A stretch of 64,000 bases of DNA, taken from Cryptomeria japonica. Its lineage: Eukaryota > Streptophyta > Pinopsida > Cupressales > Cupressaceae. Below are positions 21,201-32,268 of the stretch, piece after piece. The stretch spans positions 437,873,230-437,937,229 of the forward strand of contig NC_081407.1 of the NCBI RefSeq assembly GCF_030272615.1, written 5' to 3'. The notes beneath the pieces were generated by a model, which was not told the origin of the DNA, did no database searches, and worked only from the letters and a program-made list of their open reading frames with translations. The translations under genes and the position numbers were made by a program. How positions within the stretch are numbered: position 1 is the first letter of the stretch; each line of letters opens with the position of its first letter.

Positions 21201-22477
21201 TGCAAGAAACCTATTCTGCAGATGAGCATTAAGGTTATTGCTCTGCTTCAACAACTCACTAAAGAACTCCACTACTTCATTATTAATGTCCTCCACTTTG
21301 TTTAATAATTGATTGGCTCTGCTCCTAATAGACGTAATTTTGTTCTAGAAGCATCAAACCTTCATTGAATTATGGAAGAACTTTGTGTTCCTATCACCAT
21401 CTTTCAACCAACACTCCCGAGACTTTTATTTCCAATAAACCTCTTCCCTAGCTAAGATTTCATCATACTTGGATTTCAAAATCTTATCTTTATTAAAGGT
21501 TTCATCTATCATACCTTTATCCATTATGACCTTTTGGACCTCCTCAAGTTCAGATTCGATGGCAACCTTATCTACAAAGATGTTACCAAATTTTAGTTTG
21601 TTCCATTCCTTTAATTTCCCCTTTAGAAATTGCATCTTCTTGAAGAACTTGAAAGCTTGTGTGCCATAAATCTCCAAAGCCTCAGACCACCATGCACCAA
21701 TTAGATTCCACAAGATGCAATCTCTTAGCCACATTTTTTCAAATTTGAAAGGGCATCTTATCAGAGCATTGCCATGCACCACAGGTAATTTGACTAGAAA
21801 GTGGTCTGAGGCAGTCATTGGTTTGATGATAGCCTCAAAGAGAAGCGGTCTGTCATCCCAATTACCACTGACAAAGAACCTATCCAGCTTTTCTGCAATA
21901 TGCTTCTCACCCATTCTTCTGTTAGACCATGTGTAGACTCCAATGTTCATCTTGATCTCTCTCAAGCTATTGTCCAAGACAAAATTTTGAAAACCAACTT
22001 GCGAACCTGTAACATCCTCTCTCCCCCCTTTCTTATCAGCCATATCCAAAATTGCATTAAAATCCCCACCCAGGATCATGAACTCCTCAGATAAGTTATT
22101 TAGAATCGCCGATAATTGCTGCCAAACCTTTGGCTAAAATTTGACTTTAGCAAGACCATAAACGTTTAATAGAAAAAATCACAGTTTAAATTGGAGTGAA
22201 CCTTACAAAGTTGCCATGCTTGGGAGTTGACAAGTTCCTCCACCTTAAGGGAGATCGATTTCCACAGAATACCCAAGCCTCCCACAGTCCCGACCGCATT
22301 TGAAAAGATGCCCGACCACGACCTCTAGAATCTCAATAGACCCTCTACCTCCTCCGAACTCATTTTGGTTTCTTGCAGACAAACTAAATCAGGCTTCATT
22401 TGATCTAGCTCACGCTTGATCAAACACCTTTTGTCAGGGGTATTACATCCCTCGACGTTCCAACTTATAAGTTTTAT
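18270..22477 (-). pseudogene. LINE-C ORF2: endonuclease, reverse transcriptase, RNase H
   Basis: The expected start codon at 22477-22475 is ATA, followed by KLISWNVEGCNTPDKR and LVCLQETKM (endonuclease). GGDFNAIL lies near 22070 and MTASDHFLVKLP near 21810 (catalytic SDH type). RT: FRPISLCNMLYKAIAKVI (about 20900), GLRQGDPPST (about 20540), FVDDIMLFGE (about 20400). The thumb and a zinc-binding region follow (19933-18960), then RNase H (GWIKINFDGASRGNSGISGAGCV region, about 18690-18280). ATA for ATG also explains why ORF1 ends TAA and not TGA: one G-to-A change affects both overlapping codons. Other lesions include stops near 22130, 21430 and 20400. Confidence 0.9.
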
Positions 22478-24052
22478 TTTCCTTCAAGAAGGGCCCCACG
22501 CTTCGCTACTAAGAGTTTGTTTTGCCCCTTGGCACTTTTTGCCATATCAATTATGACTCTATTCAGCTTCTTGCTGCTTGTTTTCTTCTCCTCAAGATAA
22601 GCTGACACCACCTGTGAATCTGTTTGATTAATAGTACAGATGTCTAAAATGTCTTCCTCATCCATCCAACCCCATTCATCCTCCTCTTCTTCACCTACTA
22701 CCTCTTCTAGATCTGTGTCCTTTGCATTCTTCTCTCCTGCGTCCTTGCTTGCTTGCCTTCCATGATCTACCTAGAGATTCTCCTCCATGTGTTGATCTTT
22801 TTGAGGCCCCTTCCTCTCCACATCCAAAGCTTCCATGACTTCTTCTACCTTATTAATGACCTCTTCAATCAGATGAACTACTTTTTTATTTTTAATCCCG
22901 ATCGACACCATTTGGTCCCAGAGTAACCCCCTGATCATGATGTTCTCCATGGACTCTTTGGACTTGAGGATGCTCCATTGATTCCGAAGTCCTAAACTTT
23001 CCATCTTTCACCTGTTGAGCCTTTATCTCTTCTTCCATAAATTTTGCCACGACAATGTCCATTGTAGATTCCATTGTCTTGCCTTTGGGGTCGATCAGGC
23101 AAGTCTCCTCCGAGTGGCCATCCTTGTTACACAATTTACAGTGTTTTGTTTGATCTTCTATCTCAATATATTGAGCCTAACACCCTGCGTTTGTGTTTAT
23201 CTCAATGCAGGATGGAAGGGGAAAGTGAAACTTCGTGCCAATACAAATTCTAGCGTACATGCTAAAGTGCTTTTTTTCGATGGCCTCATCTGATTTAATA
23301 TAAAACCCTAGTTTGTTGCCAATCATCATGAAGGTTTCTTCATTCCAGTATTCTCGTGGTAGGTTGTACAAGCACAACCAGATTGGCACTTCTTCTAATG
23401 GAGTATTCAAAGGGTTAAAGTTAGGCTCCCAATCTTTGACATTCAAAACTTTGCCTCCCATGAAGAAAGGACCATTATTTAGAACCCAGATCTTGTTCTT
23501 GTTGTCTTCAGTAATTGCTAGGAAGAAACCGTTAGGCATTGTCCTTAGGTCAACTTTAAAGGGTTGTTCTCCTTACACTAGCTCTTGACACAACCAACTG
23601 CAGGCCAGTCCCTAAACCATTTCATAAAGAATCCCCTAGCCCTCAAGAAAGATACTAAATCATTCCAGATTTTATTGTCTAAAAAAAGAGAGCTTTTGGG
23701 GCTCTCGTTGCTGCATTTTTACCTTGTCCAGATCCTCACCTCTTAGAATCTTCCTCGACCGCCACTCCTTTTCCTTCACTCTCTGCCAATTTGTCTTTGC
23801 TCCTGACTGAGAATTGTTGCAGTTGTTGAAAGCTCCTAGCGGTTCCTCCCTGGGTCTCCTAAAACCCTTGTTTCTCCAATCATTGGCTTTCCTTGGAAAA
23901 CCGAAATGGGAAAATTTGTTTTGATCCTCCCAAACTCATTTTGGTTTAGACCACGAATGGGAGGCCAACGGAACATAGTACCTGGGCTGAGCCTTCTGCC
24001 GAAAATTCCTGAGCTCCCTTGATTGCAGACCAAGCCTCCTTCTCGACGCCAT
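22474..24052 (-). pseudogene. LINE-C ORF1: DUF4283-type RNA-binding protein with zinc knuckle
   Basis: ATG at 24052 gives MASRRRLGLQSRELRNFRQ, a basic N-terminus broken by a stop at about 23937. A DUF4283-like region occupies about 23539-23177 (FFLAITEDNKNKIWVLNNGP, VPIWLCLYNLPREYW, YARICIG). A CCHC knuckle, CKLCNKDGHSEETC, lies at 23140-23099. An acidic and Lys-rich tail ends GALLEGK at stop 22474-22476. In plant LINEs this protein binds the element RNA. The start is supported by the distance to the target duplication. Confidence 0.82.
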
Positions 24053-24065
24053 TATTCTCAAATTT

Positions 24066-24080
24066 ATTTTATTATTATAA
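24066..24080. repeat. Target-site duplication of LINE-C, right copy
   Basis: ATTTTATTATTATAA, identical to 16986-17000. Confidence 0.9.
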
Positions 24081-24336
24081 TTATAATTATATATAATTTT
24101 TAAATTAAATTAGGATTATTCTTTAAAAAAAATTATTTATTTTCACTATTAAATTTTTTATTTTTTTTAAAGGTATGTGCTATCATTATGGGGATAGCGC
24201 CCTATATTACTTTAAAAAGAAAAATACATAAAGTTTTCAAGCATCCATCTTAACAACACTGTGCCAGCTAGATGTGACTTTCAAATGACCAGACATTCCA
24301 TACAAAAGAGAGCAAAAGTCCACAGACAACTGAGCC

Positions 24337-24669
24337 AAATTACATATTTCCACTTAATGCTTGGTAAATCACTGCAGCATATTCTCCAATACTAGTGACG
24401 TTATTGGTGGACCGCTCAAGAAGCCACCACTTTGTAGCTTCAGTCAAGTTTCTGAATGGTGCCATGTTCCCATTGAACACCGCGCACCGGAACACTTCCC
24501 ATGCGTTCTCCCCAAATACCTTCAGACGCTCGCACTCCTCTAGCCACACTTCCCGCCATGCCAACTCCTGCCTGGTTTAGCTATCCACGGAACCACCATT
24601 GTCCTCTGCAGCTTCCTCATCGACTTCCTCAGGAGCATCCTCCGGTTCCAAGGACAAGTACTCCTCGAC
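24337..24669 (-). pseudogene. Coding-like block, possible terminal exon of an unknown gene
   Basis: Within AT-rich DNA this 333-bp block is clearly GC-richer and reads as one minus-strand frame: VEEYLSLEPEDAPEEVDEE, then an acidic stretch, a TAA stop (about 24582), then TRQELAWREVWLEECERLK and WEVFRCAVFNGNMAPFRNL, ending at TAA about 24337. Upstream lies a plausible splice acceptor (T-rich, TATTCCAG, then GTCGAG at 24669). It matches none of the LINE or LTR proteins here and I do not recognise it. It may be the last exon of a dead host gene, or a captured fragment. Confidence 0.4.
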
Positions 24670-24979
24670 CTGGAATATTAAATTTGTACTATATTATAAT
24701 TATTTTATTAAAATAAGAGTTATAGTTAATATTAAATAAATATATTTATAAGAATATAATTAAAAATAACAATGACTTAAAATTATAATAATTAAAAACT
24801 AGAACACATTTTTATTACAATTCAAATTTATAATAATTAAAAATTAGAACAAATATTTTTATTACAATATTGTGATGGCAAGTACTCGCCACTATGTGGC
24901 ACTTGTTTAAATTATTCTATTCAAATTCAAATTTTGCTTTAAAATTGATCATAAAATATTATTATATGTAAAAAAATTA
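24670..24979. repeat. AT-rich DNA with a ~47-bp duplication
   Basis: AT-rich sequence containing two adjacent copies (about 24778-24880) of AAATTATAATAATTAAAAA followed by TAGAACA, an A/T run and TTTTATTACAAT. No gene. Confidence 0.55.
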
Positions 24980-25419
24980 CTAATCAAAATACAATATAAA
25001 ATAAAAATAATAATTGAAAAAAACCTTATAAATTAGATTTTATAATTTTTAAATGCAATTTTTTTTCTGAAGAAAAAACACATTTAATTTCCTTTATTAT
25101 TACCAAATTATACAATTTTTAAATGTAATATTTTTTTTTTAAATAAAAAAATGCATTTACTTTATTATTATTCTTATCAAATTTTATGTTTTAAATGCAA
25201 AGAAAAATCCCTAATCAAAATATAATATAAAATTTTAAAAAAAACCTTATAAATTAGATTTTATAAATTTTAAATGCAAGTATTTTTGTTTTCAAAGAGA
25301 AAAAAACATTTAATTTCCTTTATTATTACAAGATCATATAATTTTTAAATGCAATATTCTTTTTGTGTTGAAAGAAAAAAATGCATTTCCTTTATTATTA
25401 TCAAATTTTATGTTTTAAA
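24980..25419. repeat. AT-rich tandem repeat, units 1 and 2
   Basis: Two units (24980-25210 and 25211-25419) begin CTAATCAAAATA and run through CCTTATAAATTAGATTTTAT, CCTTTATTATTA blocks and TTATGTTTTAAA. Each contains about three ~75-bp sub-repeats (ATTTTTAAATG...TTTATTATTA). Unit 2 ends exactly where LINE-D is inserted. Further units follow LINE-D and LINE-E. Confidence 0.8.
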
Positions 25420-25817
25420 GAGAATAGGTGTCGTTCTCTCTGTGCAGGCAACTTCATGACATGAGCTAGGAGAAACCCTAGCCGTACTTCTTCATGTTCT
25501 TGCTCTATGTGTGGTAGTAGGTGTTCAACAACGGTGTGGGGGGTGTTGTTGTGGGGTGGTTGCTGGTGGTTGTGGGGTGCCAAGTGGGGTGTGGGGACGA
25601 CAAGGGCCTGCACTGGTCGATGCCCTTCCCTTTCTTCTATGTCTTTGGCTGTGGTGGATTCTAGTAGTATTGCTAGTTTTTTCTTTTCTTTTAGGATTGA
25701 TTCTGCATGCCGCTCTTTGGAGTTTGGGGGTGTTGAGGTTTGAAGACCCGTGTCTCTTTCTTATCTCTCGCTCGGGGTTCCCTCTTTTGGGGAGTTGGTT
25801 TTGTTCCAGATCGGATA
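25420..25817 (+). other. LINE-D G-rich 5' UTR
   Basis: About 400 bp without a gene. Runs of four or more G at 25537-25598 (GTGTGGGGGGTG, GTGGGGTGG, TGTGGGGTG, AGTGGGGTGTGGGGAC) could form G-quadruplexes in the RNA. LINE-E has a comparable G-rich leader. Confidence 0.6.
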
Positions 25818-27233
25818 ATGGCAGACACTATAAAAGGCTCGATTCCTTCTTCTACGCTACATGCAAGGGCCATGGAGATGGGGATACGTGCATGCAGGGT
25901 GGTGGATCTGTACCCTCAAGAGGCCTTGTTGGTCTCAAGAAAGTTAACAGTTGTCTAGAGAGGAGCTAGGATTGTCCACTTTTGATTATCCAGCCTGATT
26001 CGATCTCTGAGCATGTGACATATTGGAGCAATCATTCCCTCATTTGCAAGTTTATGGGTTTGAGACTTTCTCTACCAATTTTGGAATCCTGGGCCTGACG
26101 GACTTGGAATCTAGAAGGGGAGATGGAGATTTTAGTTGCTGCAAATAATTATTTTGTGGTGGTGTTCTCCTGCATGGTGGATATAAATAAAGCTTTTGAG
26201 GGAGGCCCTTATTTCCTTAATCAAGTTGGACTTTTCATTATTTCATTAAGCTTTTGTGGGTTTCAATTCTGCTGAAGAACTTCCATCTAAGGTCCTTGTT
26301 TGGGTTCGCCTCCCAAGGCTACCTTTGGAATTCTGGAAATAGGATATTCTTCACTCGATTGCACTATTGCTTGACAAGCCAGTTGGATCTTCTTCTCAAA
26401 CCCAAGACAGGAAGGTAATCTCTTTTGCCCGTATATGTGTAGAAATTGATTTGAGTAAACCCTTGCCAGACTCTATAGAGTTATGTTTAGGTTCCTCTTC
26501 ATGGATTCAACAAGTGGACTATGAAACCATTCCCTTTAGATGTAGAATTTGTCATGAATATGGGCATCTACAAAGAAAATGTCCCCGATTTATTTTGTCT
26601 TCAGCAACAACTAATGCTCCTTCTAGATCTGACTCTAAGGTTGATAAGGGCAAAACTCCATTGACATATGTTAATGTAGATAAGGAGGGGTTCATCCTGG
26701 TTAAGCCTTGAAATAAGGGTAGTGGGCAAAAGAGAACATGGTTAGACAAGCAAAGTGAATCTATGAGTTTTAATAGGTTTGAGGTCCTGGATGATATTAC
26801 TCAGGAAGAGGGGATTATTATGGACCTAACCTCGGGGGCAATGGATTTGGGTAGGGCTGACCCAGAGGATGAGGAGATTAATAATTGAAGTTTGGTATCT
26901 CAAGACCAACAAGAATAACTAATGGACACAAAGTTGAATCCCTAGAGCCTTGAAGTACCTCACATCATTGGGATGGTGGAGCCCATTGTTGGGGTGGCGT
27001 TGGATTCACAGGTGGCTTCTTCGGCTAAAGGGGTTGCGGACCCTGGGAAGAGTAGTAAGGTCAATCAAGTTTTGGGTCTACAACATAAAGCTATAAAGAA
27101 AGGATCATAGGAGAAACCGTTGAGGATAGGTCGTAAAACGGATCATGAGAAGGTAAAATTAACTGGGTATACTTTGGTGGAATCTGGGTTAGTGAAAACT
27201 ATTAACTCTCACTTCTCCCTATCCCAGAAATGA
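25818..27233 (+). pseudogene. LINE-D ORF1: DUF4283-type protein with zinc knuckle
   Basis: A tentative start is ATG 25818 (MADTIKGSIPS). The N-terminal half is scrambled by stops and indels but keeps fragments parallel to LINE-E ORF1. From 26367 the frame is good: VISFARICVEIDLSKPLPDS, then SSWIQQVDYETIPFRC and the knuckle CRICHEYGHLQRKC (about 26542-26583). A charged tail with stops ends SHFSLSQK at TGA 27231-27233, overlapping the ORF2 ATG (27230) as ATGA. The product would bind LINE RNA. Confidence 0.8.
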
Positions 27234-30200
27234 TAGTCCTCTCCTGGAATGTAAGGGGTATGAATAGCATCCCTAGAAAAAAATCTATTTGCAGATTAAT
27301 TGATTCTCATTCTCCTGACATAGTTTTTATTTAGGAAACCAAGCTGACAGTGGATGGGTTATTTAGTAGGGCTCCTCTTGTTTGGCCCCTTGGCCAATGG
27401 CAAGGTGTGGGTGCTCATGGTAGTTCAGGAGGGGTTTCTTGTTGTTGGAACCCTAAAAAGGTTGCCCCGTTGTGGTGGATTTCTAGCTGCTATTCCATAT
27501 CTATGGTTGCTTCTAGCTTTGAGACATGAGATTTGTGCCTCTTCTCCAATGTTTATGCCCCCACTGATCTTTTGGGTAAGTCACATATTTGGGCCCACAT
27601 TAAGTTTGTTCACTCCCTAGCTCCTTTCCTCCCTTGGATTGTTGCTAGTGATTTTAATGCTATTACTAGTTTCGAAGAAAAACGAAGTGGGTTAGCTAGA
27701 CTGGACCCTTCCTCAAATTTGCTTAGAGATAATATTGACCTTTTGAACCCGATTGATGTGAAATCTTCTAATGGTATTTTAACATGGAATTATAGGAGAA
27801 GTGGTGTTGAGGCTATTTCAGAAAGACTTGAAAGATTTCTGGTTTCTTGCTATTGGGTGAGTGACAGGTGGTCTACAACCTCAAAAATTCTCGATTGGAG
27901 GGGATCAGATCATTGGCCTCTCAAGTTCTCTGCTATCTCATACAATATGTCCAAAAATCCCTCTTTTAAATTTCAATTGATGTGGTTGCAGGAACAGTCT
28001 CTACGGGATCTTATGAGTTTTTGGTGGTATGAAGGGAGGCCTACTCATGGTAGGGCCATGTATATGTTTGGGAAAAGGCTCCAACATGTGAAATACAGAC
28101 TCAAGAGGTGGAACAAACAATATTTTCGTAATTTGCACTCTCGAAGGATGGCTGCATAATTTAAGTTGGATAATGTTACTCGCGAGATGCAAGATCGGGG
28201 GATGACTCCTGATCTTGGTACAGATGAGTCCTTGGCCCTCAAGGAGTTAGAAGAGTGGGAGTTAAGGGATGAGATCTTCTGGGAGCTGAAGTCTCACATT
28301 GATTGGCTTCAGGACGGAGATAACACAACTTTTTTCCATAATTTTGTTAAGGCCCTGAGGTTTGGCAACTCCATTTCTTCTCTCATGTCTTCAAAAGGGG
28401 CTCAGCTTTCTTTAAGTGTGGAGATTTATAGGGAAGCTGTCAGTTATTACTCAAAGTTGTTCACCAAGGATGATCCTATTTCTAGGGAGGAGGTGGAGGC
28501 CATTTTAAATTGTATTCACCCACTGGTCTCCAGAGAGATGAATGATGCTCTTATGCAACCCATTATGCTGTCAAAATTAGAGGATGTTGTGTTTCATATG
28601 AAGAAAGGTAAGGCTCCTGGCCTAGATGGGTTTCCGATTGAATTTTTTCAGGAATTCTGGGAGAATGTAAATTTTGATCTTCTAGAAGTGGTTTAGGAAT
28701 CTCATAGGAATAAACAGATGCTTAAGTCTATGAACTCTACTTTTTTGGCTCTTATTCCTAAGAAGGATGGGGCTAATAGTTTGGATCATTTCAGACCTAT
28801 TTCTTTGTGTAATGTGATCTACGAGATTATTACTAAACTGATTACTGAAAGGATTAAGCCAGTTCTTTGTGCTTTGATTTCAGCAGAGCAAGGTGGTTTT
28901 GTTGGTGGAAGACAAATTTTGGATGGTGTGGTGATAGCGATGGAGGCTATCCATTCAATGACAATTTCTAAGGAAAAGGCTATGTTTATTAAACTTGATA
29001 TGGCTAAAGCTTATGATTGTGTGAGCTAGGATTTCTTACAGAGAGTTTTCTCTTGGCCTTTGGTTTTGGAGAGGATTGGGTCAATTGGGTTCTCAATTGT
29101 GTTACTTCTACCTCCTTTTCTGTTCTTATAAATGGGGAACCTTCAGAGTTGTTCAGTGCTTCTCGGGGGCTTCGACAAGGGGATCCTTTATCCCCCTACT
29201 TATTCATCACCATGGTAGAGGGACTCGACAGATTTATCAAATCTTAGGTACGACATGGTCTTATTCAAGTCTAGAGTTGGAATAGTGATTTGCCTCCGTG
29301 CTCTCATCTTCAGTTTGTAGATGATACAACTTTGATGGGTATGGCCAGAATCAATGAGGTTGTGAATTTTAGGAGAGCCCTGGATATCTACTTGAAAGTC
29401 TCCGGTCAGAGAATCAATGAAGCCAAAACTTTTATTTACTTCTTTAACACTCCTAGGCTTATTCGGAGCAGGATTGCTAGGATTCTCAAATTTCAGATCA
29501 GTTCTCTCCCTCTGATGTACCTAGGGATTCCTCTGGCCTTGGGATCTCAACATAGAGATTTCTGGCAAGGGATTTTGGATAAGTTTCGAAGTAAGGTTGG
29601 TCACTGGACTTTTAGATGGCTTTCTTCTGCTGGGAGAGTGATCTCTCCTTAAGACTGTGGTGCAGGCTCTCCCTATTTACAGATGCTTTGTGCAGGTTCC
29701 TCCTTCTAACTTTGTTAGGGAGTTTGATGCTCTATCCTGACAATTTTTATGGTCTGGTAATCTTCTTTCTTCTAAGTGGAGCTTAGTCAAGTGGGATTCT
29801 GTTTATAGACCGAAGCATGCTGGGGGCCTTGGTCTTTGATCTGTGGTTCTGGTTGGCCAAGCCCTGACGGCCAAGTTGTATTGGAGGTTGTGTACTTGTC
29901 AGGACCAAGGTTGGGCTAAGATTCTTGCCCACAAGTATTTTTCGGGTATTGATAGCCATGAGGTGCCTCGACTTGTTTTGATAGGAAAAAGATCTTGTAT
30001 TTTGGATACTCTTAAAAAAGGGGCACAACCCATTAAGGATGGCCTCTTTTGGATTTGTAATAAGGGCTCTGATGCTCTTTTTTGGTAGGACTCTTGGGAT
30101 GGTCACCCTCCTATTCTTGCCATCTCTCCTCAGCTTCATTCTCTTCGTGATATTTTTACTAATGTTGGTTGGGTCAAGGTGGAGAATTTAAAAACAATTA

Positions 30201-31520
30201 AGAAGCATGGTTTGTCTGAGATTACTTGTTGGAAAGATCCACATGAGTGGCCCATGGGTGGTTCACCTGAGAATTGTATTGATCTGGCTAAAATCTTGGA
30301 GAGAAGGTTATGTAGTTCCCTGAAAGAAAGAGATATTCTGGCTTGGAGTCCCAACCCAAAAGGTAAATATACTGTTGTTGCAGGATATGCATTGTTGGAT
30401 GTGCAAAGGCATGTCCTGACTGATGAGTAATGGTGGAAGAAGTTTTGGAATAGATTCTCTTGGCCTAAGTGTAACTTCTTCTTATGGCTAGTTGTGCAAA
30501 GGAAATGCCTTACTTGGGATAACCTTTAGAAGCATGGGTTTCAAGGCCCATCTATCTGTTCTCTTTGCGCGAGTAGTGAAGAATGTAACTCTCATTTGTT
30601 TTTTCAGTGCCCTTTCTCTCGTGAGATATGGCATAAGTGGTGGGGGGCATGACATCATGCCTGTATTCATGCTACCTCTTTAATTGAATTTTGGGAACTT
30701 GTATGGGTAGACCTCCATCGAAGACATCTTTTTTGCAGGTGGCTTGGGTTGTTGGGCCTGCTCTCATCATCTAGAATCTTTGGCTAGAAAGGAACCGTAG
30801 GATTTTCTATGATTCCAAACTAGGGAGTCCTCAATTATGGCAGGAGATCGTTAGCAGGCTCCAAGATACTATTTATGCAAAGTGTTATATGTCTAAAAAT
30901 GTGGATCCTAACGACTATTCTATTGTGAGGAATTTGGGTTTGAGAGACAGTAGAGGAGGATGTTTTGCTAGCATAAGATCATGTCATGTTAAGCAGAGGG
31001 TTTGTAGAGAGGGGAGGTGGATGCCTCCTCCAGGCGGTGTCTTGAAGATTAATACTGATGGATCCTCTTGTGGGAACCTAGGGCATGCTGGTATTGGTGG
31101 TATTGGTAGGGGTAATGATGGAGCTTTTTTTTTTCTTCTCTATCTACATTGGAAAACACTAATAATTTGATGGAAGCTCTTGCTATTAAGATTGCAGATG
31201 AGAAAGGTATCTCTTTAGGTTGGAGGAGGATTGTCCGCGAGTTTGACTCTCGGATTGTTGTGGATATGTTGAACAATCAGAATTTGAATGATGTTAGTTG
31301 GCAATTAGCCTCCGTGGTTTGACAAATTTTGAGTCTGAGCTTCTCTTTGGAGTCGGTTTCCTTTTTTCATATCCCCAGAGAGTGGAACAGAGTGTCTGAT
31401 TGCTTGGCCAAGTGGGCTTCGGAGCATGTGGATGGATGGGATATTGGTTGGAGGGATAGTTTACCTCCTGATTATCTTGAGACTTTAGAGAGGTTAATGT
31501 TGGAGGACAAAATTATGTAG
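27230..31520 (+). pseudogene. LINE-D ORF2: endonuclease, reverse transcriptase, RNase H
   Basis: ATG 27230 gives MIVLSWNVRGMNSIPRKK, then DIVFI, stop, ETKLT. NVYAPTDLLGKS and VASDFNAIT (about 27545-27660) and DWRGSDHWPLK (about 27892-27925) complete the endonuclease. RT: KGKAPGLDGFP (about 28605), FRPISLCNVIYEIITKLI (about 28790), FIKLDMAKAYD (about 28985), GLRQGDPLSPYLF (about 29170), FVDDTTLMG (about 29315). A zf-RVT region spans about 30430-30700, and RNase H starts KINTDGSSCGNLGHAGIGG (about 31045). The last stop is 31518-31520. At least seven lesions are visible (e.g. 28157, 28694, 29026, 30088). Confidence 0.92.
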
Positions 31521-31656
31521 TGGCGATGATGGTGGTTTCTTTTGGGAACCTTTTAGTTGTTGTTGCTATTTTGGTGGGCCCGAGGCCTCTGTTGTGTACC
31601 TCTAAGTTTATTTGAATAAATCTTTACCCCTTTTTAAAAAAAATAAAAAATAAATG

Positions 31657-31841
31657 TGTTTTAAAACAAAAAAAAATAACTAATCAAAATATTATATAAA
31701 AAATAATAATAATTTGAAAAAAAACTAAAAGCATTTAAATTCCTTTATTATTACCAGATTATATAATTTCTAAATGTGATATTTTTTGTGTTGAAAGAAA
31801 AAAATGCATTTTCTTTATTATTATCAAATTTTATGTTTTAA
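31657..31841. repeat. AT-rich tandem repeat, unit 3, and LINE-E left duplication
   Basis: After the LINE-D tail the tandem repeat resumes in register (TGTTTTAAAAC, then ACTAATCAAAATAT at about 31679) and ends in TTATGTTTTAA (31831-31841), the left target duplication of LINE-E. The right copy is 38107-38117. Confidence 0.8.
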
Positions 31842-32268
31842 TAAAGAGGAATGATGGTGCGCATGCAATCTTATGCAGGCGGCCGAGCTAGGGCTTTGTT
31901 GCCCTAGCTCGCGGGAGGCGAAGCTGCAGGTGGGTCGTTGAGGAGCGGTTGGTGCAGGCGCTGCGGGGGAGAGGAGTTGCAGGCGGGGTCAGGGGAGGCT
32001 CTGCGGTGGGGGGCATGGGGGTTTCGGGGGGTTGTGCATGGAGGGAGGTCTACGTGCGGCTTGGGGTTGTGGGGGGAGGAGGGTGGTCTGCGTGCGGCCG
32101 GGGGTTGGGGGCTGCTATGGGTCATGGGTGGTTTAGGGGTTAGGGGTTTAGGTAGGCACTCCTTCTCGGTGGGCATTGAGGGGGTGGGCCTCCTAGTCCG
32201 GTGCTGCCTCGAAAGGCCCTTTGGGGTGGGGGTCTCTCTATTTCCTTAGTTTATTTGTCGGAGCTCCG
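31842..32268 (+). other. LINE-E GC-rich 5' UTR
   Basis: About 430 bp that are markedly GC-rich against AT-rich flanks. Dense G runs occur at 32008-32032 (GGTGGGGGGCATGGGGG, then CGGGGGG) and at 32062-32155, which includes telomere-like GGTTTAGGGGTTAGGGG. Open frames here are by-products of high GC. LINE promoters are usually internal and lie in this region; I see no specific promoter motif. Confidence 0.65.

Larger units (their letters stand above)
17001..24065 (-). mobile_element. LINE-C: near full-length LINE with three ORFs
   Basis: A 7.07-kb element on the minus strand, flanked by an exact 15-bp target duplication. Order in its own direction: very short 5' leader, ORF1 (24052 to 22474), ORF2 (22477 to about 18270), ORF3 (17925 to 17316), 3' UTR, TTATCGAGC and poly-A (poly-T 17001-17009 on plus). 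The 5' end sits only about 13 bases before the ORF1 ATG, so slight 5' truncation is possible. Several stops and frameshifts make it inactive. It is the reference copy for the ORF3-bearing group. Confidence 0.93.
25420..31656 (+). mobile_element. LINE-D: L1-type LINE, inactive
   Basis: A roughly full-length 6.2-kb LINE with a G-rich 5' UTR, ORF1, ORF2 ending in RNase H, and the tail TTTGAATAAATCTTTACCCC plus poly-A. A short target duplication (TGTTTTAAA, 25411-25419 and 31657-31665) flanks it. It lacks ORF3 and the TTATCGAGC end, so it belongs with LINE-E in a second group. Both ORFs are broken. Confidence 0.9.

Noticed and set aside
31949-32249. Gly- and Arg-rich open frames on both strands
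   Set aside because: High GC of the LINE-E 5' UTR removes stop codons by chance; no start context or homologue.
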